Source: Cladosporium sp. IMV 00045 (lineage: Eukaryota; Ascomycota; Dothideomycetes; Cladosporiales; Cladosporiaceae). From it: a stretch of DNA of 64,000 nucleotides. The stretch covers positions 1 to 64,000 of the forward strand of contig MSJI02000052.1 in assembly GCA_001931905.2 (NCBI GenBank), given 5' to 3'. Numbering within the stretch: the first letter of the stretch is position 1; each line of letters opens with the position of its first letter. The position numbers were made by a program, and so were the translations under genes. Positions 42,460 to 52,605 of this stretch are shown in pieces. The notes under the pieces were generated by a model. The model did no database searches. It had not been told where the DNA came from and worked only from the letters and a program-made list of their open reading frames with translations.

Positions 42460-43028
42460 ATGCCTCCCCGCATACAGCCTACAAGGCTGCCGCTGCCTTC
42501 ATCATGTCAATGCCTTCGCACCCAATCCTCAATCCTCCCCGAAGGATACCTCTCTTCACGCTCTTTCCACGCTTCTCCTCCCTCGCTTGAGGGCAACCTT
42601 GATGAGAAGAAGACCAGCGACAAGCGCCGGTCGACGAAGTTACGTCGCGACATGAAGGAATGGCTGGCGGGCCCTGGCTTCAGGTTTCGCAGACCGCGTC
42701 CTGATGGCACGAATTATCTCTCTGCGTACAACAAGGCCGGCCAGCTCAAGCGTGCAGGCAGGGCCCGAGTCAGCGCAGAGCTACCCACGCCCGCCGAGGT
42801 GGCGGCCACTGAAGAAAAGGTGCAGAGACAGGAAGTGGCGGAAGGCATTGATGAGGCAGAGCGGACTGAGAGGGCAGAAGCACGTGCCGCTGAACGTGCG
42901 AGGCAGGCCGCCAACGCCAGACGAACGCCCAAGGAAACGGCAGCAGATCTGCGCCCATTTCCCTTGAACCACAATTTTAGGAGTCAGCCGGTCCTCTCGG
43001 AAGAGCTCAGAGACGAGCTCTACGGACA
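42460..43028 (+). CDS. Mitoribosomal protein mS45 (Bot1/Mrps35-type), 3' truncated by N gap (copy 1)
   Basis: First 189 codons of the mitochondrial small-subunit protein whose complete copy is at 58902-60328. It starts MPPRIQPTRLPLPSS with a mitochondrial presequence (SRSFHASPPSLE), followed by DKRRSTKLRRDMKEWLAGPG and a charged helical region, and stops at the gap after ELRDELYG. The sequence differs from the other copy at only a few residues. The remainder of the gene is not visible at this place; it either lies in the gap or never existed here. The open frame that continues through the Ns into the ABC transporter is an artefact of the gap length. Confidence 0.85.
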
Positions 43029-43048
43029 NNNNNNNNNNNNNNNNNNNN
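43029..43048. other. Assembly gap (20 N) at the junction of the two large copies
   Basis: Twenty unresolved bases. The left side ends in mS45 and the right side begins in the ABC transporter, at the exact borders of the duplicated segment. The true gap size is unknown. Confidence 1.
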
Positions 43049-45046
43049 TGTTCCTCTTGATCAGCAGCGGTGTCACCATGAGCGTGCCATTTTCCATCGG
43101 AAGAATTCTGGACGTCGCCAGCAAGCCTCCAGAGGAGAACGCGACATTCCTGGGAATGTCCATGAACACTTTCTACATTGCTTTTGCGGCGGTCTTGGCC
43201 ACTGGTGCTTGCGCGAACTACGGACGTATTATCATTCTGCGTGTCGTTGGCGAGCGCATTGTCACGAAGCTCAGAAGTCAATTGTTCAGGCGAACTTTCG
43301 TGCAGAACGCGGAGTTCTTCGATGCGAACCGCGTTGGCGACTTGATCAGCAGACTTGGAAGCGATACTATCATTGTCGGCAAGAGTATTACGCAGAACGT
43401 CAGCGATGGTCTTCGCTCGCTCGTCTCTGCCGTTGCTGGTTTCTCGATGATGGCTTTCATGTCTGTCAAGCTTACCGGTATCCTCGCTGTTGCGGCGCCG
43501 CCGGTTGCTGTTGGTGCTTTCTTCTACGGTCGTGCCATCCGGAACTTGTCAAGGCGCATTCAGAAGAACCTCGGAAACTTGACAAAAATCGCAGAAGAGC
43601 GTCTCGGCAATGTTCGAACCAGTCAAGCATTCGTCGGAGAGCTGCAAGAAGTCAATCGCTACAACAACCAGACGCGCAAAATCTTTTACCTCGGCCGCAA
43701 AGAAGCACTTATTAGTGCAGTCTTCTTCTCGGCTTCTGGTTTTGCTGGCAACATGACGTTCCTCGCGCTACTTTATGTCGGCAGTGGAATGGTTCACAGC
43801 GGTGCTATTTCCGTTGGTGACTTGACGAGCTTTTTGATGTACACTGCCTACGCTGGCAGCAGTCTGTTCGGTCTCAGCAGCTTCTACAGCGAGCTGATGA
43901 AGGGAGTCGGTGCTGCAACCCGTCTTTTCGAGCTGCAGGATCGCACTGCAACCATCAGCCCAACCAAGGGAGACATGGTCAAGAGCGCGCGTGGCAACAT
44001 CGAATTCGACAACGTCAAGTTTGCGTACCCGACTCGCCCAGCCGTGACGATCTTCGAAGACTTGACTTTCACCATCCCTCAAGGCAGCAATGTGGCGATC
44101 GTTGCGCCCTCTGGAGCTGGAAAGAGTACAGTGGCAAGCTTGCTCTTGAGATTCTACAACCCTGACTCTGGCACCATCAAGATCAACGGCAAGGACATCA
44201 CCCAGATGAACGCTAAGCAATTGAGACGAAGAATCGGATACGTCGGACAGGAGCCTGTGCTCTTCAGTGGCACTATCGCGCAGAACATCGCTTATGGCAA
44301 GCCGCAAGCAACTAGACAGCAGATCTTGTCTGCAGCTCGCCAGGCCAACTGCCAGTTCATTCAGGACTTCGTGAGTTACCTCAATCCCTTTGTTCAATGA
44401 AGACCACTAACACATACTGCAGCCTGATGGCCTGGACACCTCTGCCGGTGCACGCGGTACGCAGCTCTCCGGTGGTCAGAAGCAGCGCATCGCAATCGCA
44501 CGCGCCCTACTCAAAGACCCCGATATTCTAATCCTCGACGAAGCCACCTCAGCACTCGACGCCGAGTCCGAAACCCTCGTTAACCAGGCTCTCGGCCGCT
44601 TGCTGAAAGGTAACAACACCACGATCTCCATCGCCCACCGTCTGAGCACGATCCAGCGCAGCGACATCATCGTCTGCATCGGCTCCGACGGTCGCGTCGC
44701 CCAAGTTGGAAGCTACACCGACCTCTCCGCCGACAAAGAGGGCGCGTTCGCCAAGCTGATGGAATGGCAAATGACCGGTCCAAACTCGTCTCCTGCGCAA
44801 TCTTCCTCCTCGGAGCCCAGAGGTGAGGTCAGAGAAGAGGAACACAAGCACGAGCACGAGCTTACTGAGGAAGATCGCATGCGCATGCGCATGGAAGAGC
44901 ACGATCGCGCCAAGCGCCTCGAGAGCAGTGAGGCTGCTGAGCAAGCTGCTGTCGAGGAGGAGGAAGGCGAGGGCGCGGCTGTGAGGAAGGAAAAGGAGAC
45001 CAGTGCGGAGGCTGTTCTTGAGAAGAGCAAGGGTTCTGATCGATGA
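43049..45046 (+). CDS. Mdl1/ABCB10-type ABC transporter, 5' truncated by N gap (copy 2)
   Basis: Second copy of the mitochondrial ABC transporter, starting at the codon equivalent to residue 181 of copy 1. Coding is join(43049..44370, 44423..45046) from the second base of a codon; the 52 bp intron is at the same place with a GTGAGT donor. Walker A, LSGGQ, Walker B and H-loop are all intact. Amino-acid changes are few (for example SQ to NQ near 43662, EG to ED near 44060, SAEKEG to SADKEG, SPSQ to SPAQ), while third codon positions differ often. Nothing indicates decay other than the missing 5' end, which coincides with the gap. Confidence 0.88.
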
Positions 45047-45683
45047 TCTTGACTTACGCTACGCCTTCTGGCCTTGCGTGTCGCGATAGAGCGCTAGCTT
45101 CACCCGGGCAGTTCTTGTTTCTTCCTTCGCCCGCCACTACTCTACTCATCTCTTTGCATTGTTTCATTTTTCTGCTTTTTCTCTTCATCCATGAACGTTT
45201 TCTTACGAAACGTTTTAGAGCATATAGGGCGTTTGACGAGTGGTCATCACGTCGGATGGGTGGAAATGTTCTTCATACGGACGAAAATGTATAATATTCA
45301 AAAAGTTTCAGATTTATTCGTCTGAGCGGAATGATTTCTTGCTTTGTTTATCGGTTGCTTGACACAGACCTAGTAGCAATAGCTAGGGTAAAGGAATTCA
45401 CTTGGCGGTTCATGGTACGTTTGATACTTGAAAGGGAAGCGGAATTTGTTCGAATGGTTCTGGATACACTTTAATCTAAACAAGACACGACAAAACAAAA
45501 TAACTGAGGACAGTATGCTGCAAGAAAGTCAACCCTCGACAATAAAGAAGACTCAACAAGACAAGATCGGCAATAGTATGCAGCAAAACCTCAATCTCCA
45601 ACCAGACACTGTTCTTGCCCCTTCCTATCAGCTGCATCAATGACAGTAGAACTTCCTCGAAGCATCATGCACACATTCCGCAT
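45047..45683. other. Intergenic (copy 2), ABC 3' region
   Basis: Equivalent of 27668-28315; has a single unit of the sequence that is tandem in copy 1. No gene supported. Confidence 0.5.
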
Positions 45684-46379
45684 TCAAGGAAACTGAATAG
45701 CCGCACCCTCACCATAAACGAACCGAGCTTCCTCCTGGCCGTCCACAAAATGGAACGGAGGCCTCGAGAAGATCCCGAACGGAAGGTTCTCCCTGTCTTC
45801 GTCCACTTCCTCATCCTCCTCCTCGGCTGCAAGTTCGGCATCACAAATCCTGCAGTAGACGGGGACACGCACGCGTCGATTCCTCCCAAACGCATACTTG
45901 ATGAGTTCCTCGACGGGAAACTCACCGTTCTTGTCGCGCTTGATGATCCCGTGCTTCAGGACGTGCTGGCACTCGTTGAGTTCGACCACCCACCTGATGA
46001 ACTCCTTGCGCTGGTCAACAGGCATCTTGCCGATTCTGTCCAAGCGGTAGCGGTAGTCTGAGGTCATCTCCACGATTATCACCTTATCTTCATCAGGCTC
46101 CTCGTCCATGGCCTCTTTCGGCGCGTTAGGGTCGTCCATGGGGTACTCGTGGATGGTGTAATCGAATTCCTCCGTTTCCTGATTGTTAGCCTCCGATTCA
46201 ATATCATACTCCAAGCCGACCAGGCCTATCGACCAGGAGTCCACCATTTTTTGATGCTCCTTGATCCTCATCAGACTGAGCTCGGCCGCATTCACGCGAC
46301 GTCCCATGAAGCTTGGATTAACTCTAGTTACTGTATCTGATGATAAAGTTTCACAAGCCCAACCTTGTCTCAATTTCAC
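45684..46379 (-). pseudogene. Orphan A, 5' truncated by deletion (copy 2)
   Basis: From AELSLMRIKEHQKMVDSW (near 46290) to the end GEGAAIQFP the frame matches orphan A of copy 1 and stays open. Upstream of that point the sequence jumps to what in copy 1 lies about 900 bp further away, with about 12 unmatched bases (CGCGACGTCCCA) at the join. The first third of the protein and its promoter region are therefore missing. The open frame continues by chance into the fused sequence (possible starts at 46379 or 46307). Whether a shortened protein is made is unknown; loss of the N-terminal helical region makes the original function unlikely. Confidence 0.7.
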
Positions 46380-46438
46380 ATGCTCACTCAGTCATGTGAA
46401 ACCACATCAATCCTCCATCGTTTTCTCCGATCATGTAG

Positions 46439-47137
46439 CTAAAGTAGCTGCACTGCTGCCAGCGGGCCAAAGATCCGACGCACTTCCATTTGATCTGGGT
46501 CCTGTCCCTGGAAGGGGTCGCTACCCGTCACTTCCTCTTCTTCATTAGCCTCGTCTTGTAGAGGGTGCGGCTCCTCAATGACAAAGCGATCAGCTTCATC
46601 TGAGACGAACTCGTCCACTTCACTTTCGACAATGCGTCCAAGCCGAATGGCTGTCTTCACTTCCCTCAGCTCCATCGCCCAGGCGTGAAATTTGTCGCGT
46701 TGTTTGCTACCGGGATCGCCCATCGCGATAATGCGATCAAATCCTCTCGACTCCGGCATATCGACGGCAGGGTCCCGCTCTCGCTGCAGTCGTATGATAT
46801 GGGTAATCTCATACTTGGCTTCCGTTATCGTCACCCATATTCGAGCAAGGGCTTGTCCAATCACAGCCAAAAATCTCTGATCGTCCTTTCGGTCACGCCT
46901 GTAGCAATGTATGTTGCTGGTGATTTTGTCCATTGCAGTGATGATTTGAGGGAGACGAGGCATGTCTGAATCGCCATGGACTCTGACTGTGAAATATCTT
47001 CACAAGTCTTGTGCAAGCTCACGGGCATCAGGAGACATTTGGTGATACTGGATTCCAAGCCATTTGTACTCTCGATCGCATCGTTGGATATCGTCCTCGA
47101 TAATCTGAAGTCGGTTCTCTGATGCGTTGGGTCGCAT
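46439..47137 (-). pseudogene. Orphan B, nonsense-interrupted (copy 2)
   Basis: Homolog of the intact copy 1 gene at 29973-30674. It starts at the ATG at 47135-47137 (MRPNASENRLQIIEDD) and stops after 45 codons at a TGA (47000-47002). Copy 1 has Ser-Arg-Arg where this copy has Leu-stop-Arg: TCG CGA became TTG TGA, two C-to-T changes on the coding strand. The downstream frame is otherwise open to 46439. Reinitiation at MPRLPQIITAMDK (46963) is possible and would give 174 residues. Confidence 0.75.
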
Positions 47138-47764
47138 TATTGCGTTGGTGGTGGTGCAGTATTGGAGGATATGCTAGAAAGCGCGGGTATTAATGCTGAG
47201 GTATAGCCACTTTTTGTAGCATTGACGATCGTTCTATGTGTGTGAATCATTTGCGTGTTTCATTTGTGTCAAAGAAAGACATCGTTTATAAAACATGTAA
47301 TCGAAGCTCTGGTCTTGACAAATGTGTGAGTGAGGTCTGAGCAAATGTTTTGCTTGGAATACTATGCTGCAGGAAGAAAAGACATGAGTCTTTCCAATTG
47401 GAAAGCGTCTCAATCGAGCTTGTGATGGCATAGACAGAATAGCATCTCGTCGGTCGACTCATCATGCAACATTGTCACACAGCTAAGGGTTGCTAGAGGT
47501 CGAACAGTAGGGCTTCGATGATATAGCTCCTAGAGGAGTCCAAGACTAATTTGGCATAGTTTTTCGAATCGAGCAAAGGACTACATTGACTTGTACAACT
47601 GTCAAGAGGAATCAATCACAGGGTCTGAAAATGAGTACAAGATTCAAAGAAATTGTTCATTTCGACTATATTCACGGCCAAGTTAACAATCTGTTTCTCT
47701 CACAGGCTATACACTTTCCTTGTGATGAGTTCTCGCTGCAATCAGAAACCAACCAGACTGACGC
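47138..47764. other. Intergenic (copy 2), no gene recognised
   Basis: Equivalent of 30675-31312, with several small indels. No supported frame. Confidence 0.5.
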
Positions 47765-48517
47765 CTAACCTCTAAGCATCCTAAGCATCCGGGTAAACGT
47801 GTTCATCGCTTGATCCTTCCAATCTTCCATGCGACCGCAAAAGTCCATCCCCTTTGGAATGGAGATGACAAGCTCTCTGCTTCTGATGCCGTTGCGATCG
47901 ACTTCATTGTCTCTGTCTTTGTTTTCAGCCGTAGACATCAGCTCAACGGCCGACTGAAGATTGTCCAGTGGCATTTTCATGCTACTCAACTCTGCACGAG
48001 CCTTGTTGAGGTGAACGAAAGCCTTCTTGACGTCTTCGATGGTATACGCAGTGTCCATGATCTGTTGAGCATCATAGCAGAGGAGTACAACGTTCATGGC
48101 AGAGAAGAAGAAGGGGTCTTGGGTTCGAGGGGTTTTGGATATCCAGAACTGCTCATGCGCAGAGGCACACCTGCCATCGTTTGCGAAGTGGGCTTTTTGC
48201 GAGAAATCGAGCATGTGGTACTTGACTGCAGTCTCAAGGTACAGGTCCTTGAAGCATTCATGGTAACAAAACAGCACGTCGATGTCGTGCTGAGCTCTGG
48301 CTCTCCAAAAGTCAACCCCCACTGGCTCCTGGCAGCTTGGACAGTTTGCTTTTGATGTGATGTGGCGGTTGGTCGGAGCATTGGCGAAGTCTTCTTCGGC
48401 ATTCTCTCTGAGAAACCAGAAATCTTTGATCGCAGATACGATCAACGCGTCTGATGATCGACCGATTGGCGATGGTTTCATCACGAAATGGCCACATGCC
48501 CAAGTGATAAGTGCCAT
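47765..48517 (-). CDS. Hypothetical CGH..CPSC protein (copy 2)
   Basis: Copy of the gene at 31313-32068, 250 residues, starting MALITWACGHFVMKPS. The Cys/His positions of the possible zinc site (CGH, CPSC) are conserved. One six-base indel (STA in place of F before ENKD) keeps the frame, and other differences are scattered substitutions. The opposite-strand open frame is shortened here compared with copy 1, which supports this strand as coding. Function unknown. Confidence 0.6.
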   Translation of the reverse strand: MALITWACGHFVMKPSPIGRSSDALIVSAIKDFWFLRENAEEDFANAPTNRHITSKANCPSCQEPVGVDFWRARAQHDIDVLFCYHECFKDLYLETAVKYHMLDFSQKAHFANDGRCASAHEQFWISKTPRTQDPFFFSAMNVVLLCYDAQQIMDTAYTIEDVKKAFVHLNKARAELSSMKMPLDNLQSAVELMSTAENKDRDNEVDRNGIRSRELVISIPKGMDFCGRMEDWKDQAMNTFTRMLRMLRG

Positions 48518-48929
48518 GCCAACCTTTATTTGCTGCGAAGAGTCGATAATTGGTTTTTCTGGATGTAAAATGTGTGAGAATCAAATCTGCTGAATATCCA
48601 GATCAGCCTTTAGGCACTATATGGCAACATGCAGTGTTAGGTGATCTTTTGTCTTTGTTCTCTTTCACCTACAACGCATCATGAAGGCGTGTAATAGGTG
48701 TCAAGCATTCAATGTCTTTGTCTCAGACCAACACATAAAGGCTTCTTTGCCCTTTGTATTATCCCTATTCACTTGCAACAATCTTGAATATTGTGTCTGT
48801 TGCATCAGTATTTCTAGGGCTCCTTCACTTCTGATTCTTGTCATGTGGAGCTGACTTTGGTTCAGCGCAGGAACTCACAACCAAACAGAATCTGATACAA
48901 GTTTCGAAGAAGAGAGAAATTTCAGAAAC
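48518..48929. other. Intergenic (copy 2), divergent promoters
   Basis: Equivalent of 32069-32471. No shared open frame, so no gene is supported. Confidence 0.5.
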
Positions 48930-49286
48930 ATGCAGTCTTGTGTTGTGGATACCTCTGACGAGCAGTCTAGCTGTACGTTCAGCGCGCTCTTAGAAGCCGA
49001 AGTCCGGGTCGTTGAGGACATGATTGACTGTACGCTCCTAGACATGGCGAACAATGGATATGCCCATCCTGTTTCTAGCTCTGAGATTGCACGAACGTTG
49101 CAAGACGTTCGAGAAAGGGGCGAGCTCCCTGCTGTGTCTTCGGACGGCCAAGCGAGTTTGATCATCAAATGTTCAGTTCCAGTTGTAACTGAAGAGAAAA
49201 GGGCCGTCGCTAGACTGACCCAGGCGTGGGATAAATTGGAAGACTTGAGATACGAGTTTGAGCAAAGTCACGGTAGAAATCAGTAG
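48930..49286 (+). CDS. Small conserved orphan protein (copy 2)
   Basis: 118 residues, same start and stop as the copy 1 gene at 32472-32828, with no indel between them. Replacements are scattered (for example GDNSD to VDTSD, EMGEL to ERGEL). Conservation of length supports coding. Function unknown. Confidence 0.5.
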   Translation: MQSCVVDTSDEQSSCTFSALLEAEVRVVEDMIDCTLLDMANNGYAHPVSSSEIARTLQDVRERGELPAVSSDGQASLIIKCSVPVVTEEKRAVARLTQAWDKLEDLRYEFEQSHGRNQ

Positions 49287-49631
49287 GAACGATGAAGTCC
49301 AATAAACTGTTGCTTTGGACACCTTTTACATGATTGATCAACGGTAGAGAGATGCGACTGACCGCAACATTCACATGTAAATCCAAGCGCTTTCGTAACC
49401 TCGACTCGAGAGTGAGTGTTCTTCCATCGCACTTCACTACAACATGAAAACCACTACTCGATGCACATACAACACTCGAACTCTTATAAGACTGCAAGGC
49501 GTTCGCACCGTCAAATTCGGTCAAAGTATTACAATCCATAGCATTCGATTGATCCATATCTGACATCTAGCTCAGCTCTCAGTACTAGGCCTCCTTCCAA
49601 GCTTTCCGACGACTGATCAGACCACAGCAAA
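49287..49631. other. Intergenic (copy 2), no gene recognised
   Basis: Equivalent of 32829-33179. Nothing supported. Confidence 0.5.
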
Positions 49632-49991
49632 ATGGTATCGAACGTCAACGCAATCAACGCCATCACCAAGCAATCGATCATGCCTCGCCACGAAACCGAA
49701 GTCATCGCCTCCGAGACAGGGCATGGCCGACCTCTGTTGGGGCTTCTCGTGATCCCGGTCGTTCTTCTGTGTACCTCTGTTGCAGCTGGTTTGTGGTACT
49801 ACAAGAAGCACTCGAAAAAGCGCCTGGAGAAACAAAAGGCCGATGATGCAGCCGAAAGAGTGAGGTCGCGGCAGGCATGGCTTTGGTTGGCTGAAGAGAG
49901 GATGGTTCAGGAAGACAGAGCAAATGCTCTAGCGATGCTCGAGGGGCGCATACCCGAGAACACGATGACTGTGAGAGCTTATGGGTATTAG
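49632..49991 (+). CDS. Small single-pass membrane protein (copy 2)
   Basis: 119 residues; counterpart of 33180-33521. It has an 18-base in-frame insertion near the start, giving AITKQSIMPRHETEV. The membrane segment (LLGLLVIPVVLLC and following) and the basic KKHSKKRLEKQK stretch are conserved, as is the C-terminal 30 residues. An in-frame length change plus conserved topology argue for a translated protein. Function unknown. Confidence 0.6.
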   Translation: MVSNVNAINAITKQSIMPRHETEVIASETGHGRPLLGLLVIPVVLLCTSVAAGLWYYKKHSKKRLEKQKADDAAERVRSRQAWLWLAEERMVQEDRANALAMLEGRIPENTMTVRAYGY

Positions 49992-50478
49992 GCTTTGTTG
50001 ATGGAATCAGTGGAATTGCTTCGATGCACCAAAGTCGAGTCATGATCGGACACCAGGTGCTGATGCCCATGAGCACTTCCTTGGCTGTAAGGTACCAATT
50101 GCGTATCAAACGAACATTTTCTTGCACCGTTCGTGAGGGACATGTAGTCCGTAGTGATCAATTGAGCAGCTGTTGGGACTTGCTTCTTGTTACACAATCA
50201 GTGCATGCATGTGCGGGTGGCTGCTGTCACACGGTAACACGCAGAAGGCTGTAAACAAATAACGTTCGTGAATAACATAGGCCTCACTTTTGTAACCGGT
50301 GAGATTTAGCTTGCTTCACGTGCTTCTTCATTCACCTGTTATCGGTCGACGTCCGCAAAACTCTCAACGCTGAGCGACTGAGCCTGCCTGCCAAACAACA
50401 AACAAGCTCCTTCCACTTTTCACGAAACTCGAACAAAACGCCTCTAAAACATCGACGGCACTTCTGACCTTCAAAACC
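49992..50478. other. Intergenic (copy 2), no gene recognised
   Basis: Equivalent of 33522-34011 and similar in sequence. Nothing supported. Confidence 0.5.
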
Positions 50479-50957
50479 ATGGCCGCGACTACTGATCCCA
50501 GCAACGACCCAGGTACTGCTGCTGGTAACACTCTCGAGCACAACGCACCGTCACCGTACACCTCGATATGCTAACTTGTGCTACAGCAGCGACATCGTCT
50601 ATGATGGCCTACGCAACCGAAACGTCCATGTGGTTCCCTGTCATCGACGATGATGACGACGACGGCCCTCTGTCTATCTACTCGCCTGGCACTTGCAACG
50701 CGACTCGAGCTGTCTCTTCATTCTTCGCGCCGACTGGCTCTACGGCCTCCGAGTCCTCGATCACCGTCGCCACCTCCAACACCAGCTTCACCACGCCGCC
50801 GCTCTCCAGCTCAAGCACTCACACTACCTCTCCGGCCATCGCAGCAACGGCTTCCAGCGCTGCTCGCGGATCCGTCGTCCTCGGCGCAAGATCAGGCGCT
50901 CCTGGCCTTGCAATCCTGGTCATGTCCATCGTCGCGCTGCTTGGGCGCCACTTGTAA
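50479..50957 (+). CDS. Ser/Thr-rich protein with C-terminal hydrophobic tail (copy 2)
   Basis: Counterpart of 34012-34486. Coding is join(50479..50524, 50587..50957), 138 aa; the 62 bp intron has a GTAACA donor, a TGCTAAC branch point and a CTACAG acceptor. The first exon has the same length (46 bases) but several replacements (DPSNDPGTAA versus DITNSPGAAT). The Ser/Thr-rich body and hydrophobic C-terminal segment (LAILVMSIVALLGRHL) are retained. Function unknown. Confidence 0.55.
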
Positions 50958-51210
50958 CAAGTGGCTAGAACTTGGCGTTGAATACACGCCTCGAGGCTAG
51001 GAAGTGTGTAATGGGCAGACACGACAAGGGATCCAGGCATATTTTCTTGATGTCTTTGGTCAGCCGGTTTGGAAGGAGAATTGTCGATGGAGGTCATGGG
51101 CGACGTGTAGACAGCCATAGATAGCGATTCTGAACGACTGAGCTACCTCCACACGCTTCATCATCTAGCTTCAGCTGGGCGCCGTCAGTCCTGCTCTGTG
51201 ATATATGTTG

Positions 51211-52032
51211 CTATAAGCTCAATAACCTTGCCCTCTTCAGGTACTCATAAAGTGACCAAGCCGCCAAAGTCTTGCCATCTCGCGCGCCAATCTGCAGCAA
51301 ACGTTCGTAGTTCATCAGACGAACAGTTATCTTCTCCTGATGTCCTCTTTCACCCGCCAAGCGATCCTTCAGATCGTCAATCTCCGTGCGTTCTTTCTCT
51401 TGCTCCCACAGGAAAATCTTGATGAACTCATCGCACGCGCCTGGGCTGGGATACATTGCATCCTTGACATAGCCCTGCGTGCTGTGGTCTTTCAGAGCCA
51501 AAGCAGTCATGTCGATCAAGTCGCTCTTGTTCAGCTTGATGCCCACCTCTTCCTTGATTTCTCGCGCAGCTTCTCCGACGACGTCGTTGTGGTCGTCCAG
51601 CATTCCAGCGGGAATCTCCAGGAACCGTAGACTTCCTGCGGCCGGGCGTGGCTGTTCTGTCATCACGACATATCGTTCGTCAGGCGCGTCGAACGGCCGC
51701 AGTATCATGAGAACGGTGACGCTGCCGCCGCGCAAGAAGACAACGCCAGGAAGGGTTTCGCCCTTTTTGTTTTCGATTAGAGCGAAGATCTTGACGAAGA
51801 GCAAACGCTCTCTTCCACGATCGAAAGAGTCGACTCTGATGTGCTTGAGGTTGTATGGCGCTTCGTTGAATGGATGATCGTGGTGTTTTTGCTCTTCGAT
51901 TGAGACTTTCAGGGCCGCTTTCCAGTCGACGAAGGGCCTGAATTGGAGCAACTCCTCTTCGTCAAGTCCAGGAAGATGCTTGATCGTGACTGCAGGGTCC
52001 CAATCTGCCAGCTGAGTTATTGAGTCAGCCAT
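51211..52032 (-). CDS. Nudix hydrolase, ADP-sugar/ADP-ribose pyrophosphatase-like (copy 2)
   Basis: Counterpart of 34767-35588, same 273-residue length and no indel. Replacements are very few (for example PDS to ADS at the start, EGPY to EAPY, AQIENKDGD to ALIENKKGE, NKND to NKSD). The Nudix box is identical, including the Asn in place of the usual Glu. It is divergent from the copy 2 HET gene across 573 bp. Strong protein conservation against many silent changes suggests purifying selection on both copies. Confidence 0.85.
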   Translation of the reverse strand: MADSITQLADWDPAVTIKHLPGLDEEELLQFRPFVDWKAALKVSIEEQKHHDHPFNEAPYNLKHIRVDSFDRGRERLLFVKIFALIENKKGETLPGVVFLRGGSVTVLMILRPFDAPDERYVVMTEQPRPAAGSLRFLEIPAGMLDDHNDVVGEAAREIKEEVGIKLNKSDLIDMTALALKDHSTQGYVKDAMYPSPGACDEFIKIFLWEQEKERTEIDDLKDRLAGERGHQEKITVRLMNYERLLQIGARDGKTLAAWSLYEYLKRARLLSL

Positions 52033-52605
52033 TTGAGTTCGAGGTTGCGAAGTTGCCTAGGTGTGTAAGTGGTACTGGATGGTATGCGGGACTGCAGTTT
52101 TCACTTTGGCAGAGAAAGATACCCACGAGACCCAGACGAGACGGCAGGGTTAGATGCATGATGGGGCGCAGTACTTTAGCGAATCGGGCTCGGCCTGCAA
52201 TCGTCCGGTGTATTGTTTGAAACGAGGTCATCCCACACCTATCAGAAGTCGGCCAAGTCCGGTTTGCCCTGCACAGCACGACAGTCACCCCACGCGGCTT
52301 CTTTTGCGCCCCATCATCATAAGTGATACCGATTGGTGATATGCAGGAGGTACTGCATGATGCGTTGGAGCATCCTATCTGAGCATCAGCTCTGCATCCG
52401 AAACGATAGCAGTCACATCTCCTGTCAGCGGTCGGATCTTTTGATCGTTCACACGTGGTCGGCGTGATGTTTGGTGGCCCCAGTACAGTGCAACTATTAA
52501 TGCCGGATCAAGATCACCATTCGTTCTCGAATCGGCGGTCTCGTTTGACCATGCTTCAATCGACCACCAATTCTCCCACTTATGTTCATTTTTCCTTCGA
52601 CTATC
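52033..52605. other. Intergenic (copy 2), shared upstream region of Nudix and HET genes
   Basis: Equivalent of 35589-36162. It is close to copy 1 except for the last 90 bases before the HET ATG, which are clearly rearranged or diverged. Confidence 0.5.

Larger units (their letters stand above)
25670..43028 (+). repeat. Large duplicated segment, copy 1 (left)
   Basis: This 17,359 bp block is homologous throughout to 43049-59470. It begins inside the ABC transporter and ends inside mS45, exactly at the N gap. Gene order, strands and intron positions are the same in both blocks. In one aligned 80 nt stretch (from 25949 here, about 43328 there) I count seven differences, all at third codon positions. 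The main length difference is a block of about 900 bp present here (roughly 28917-29826) and absent from copy 2. Confidence 0.95.

Noticed and set aside
43768..44397. A 209-codon minus-strand frame inside ABC copy 2 (and its twin at 26329-27018).
   Set aside because: It is antisense to conserved membrane and ATPase domains; its presence in both copies follows from conservation of the true gene.
42268..44400. A 710-codon open frame that appears to fuse mS45 to an ABC transporter.
   Set aside because: It runs through the 20-N gap, which happens to keep the frame. Both halves match separate genes that are complete elsewhere in the window, so the fusion is an artefact.
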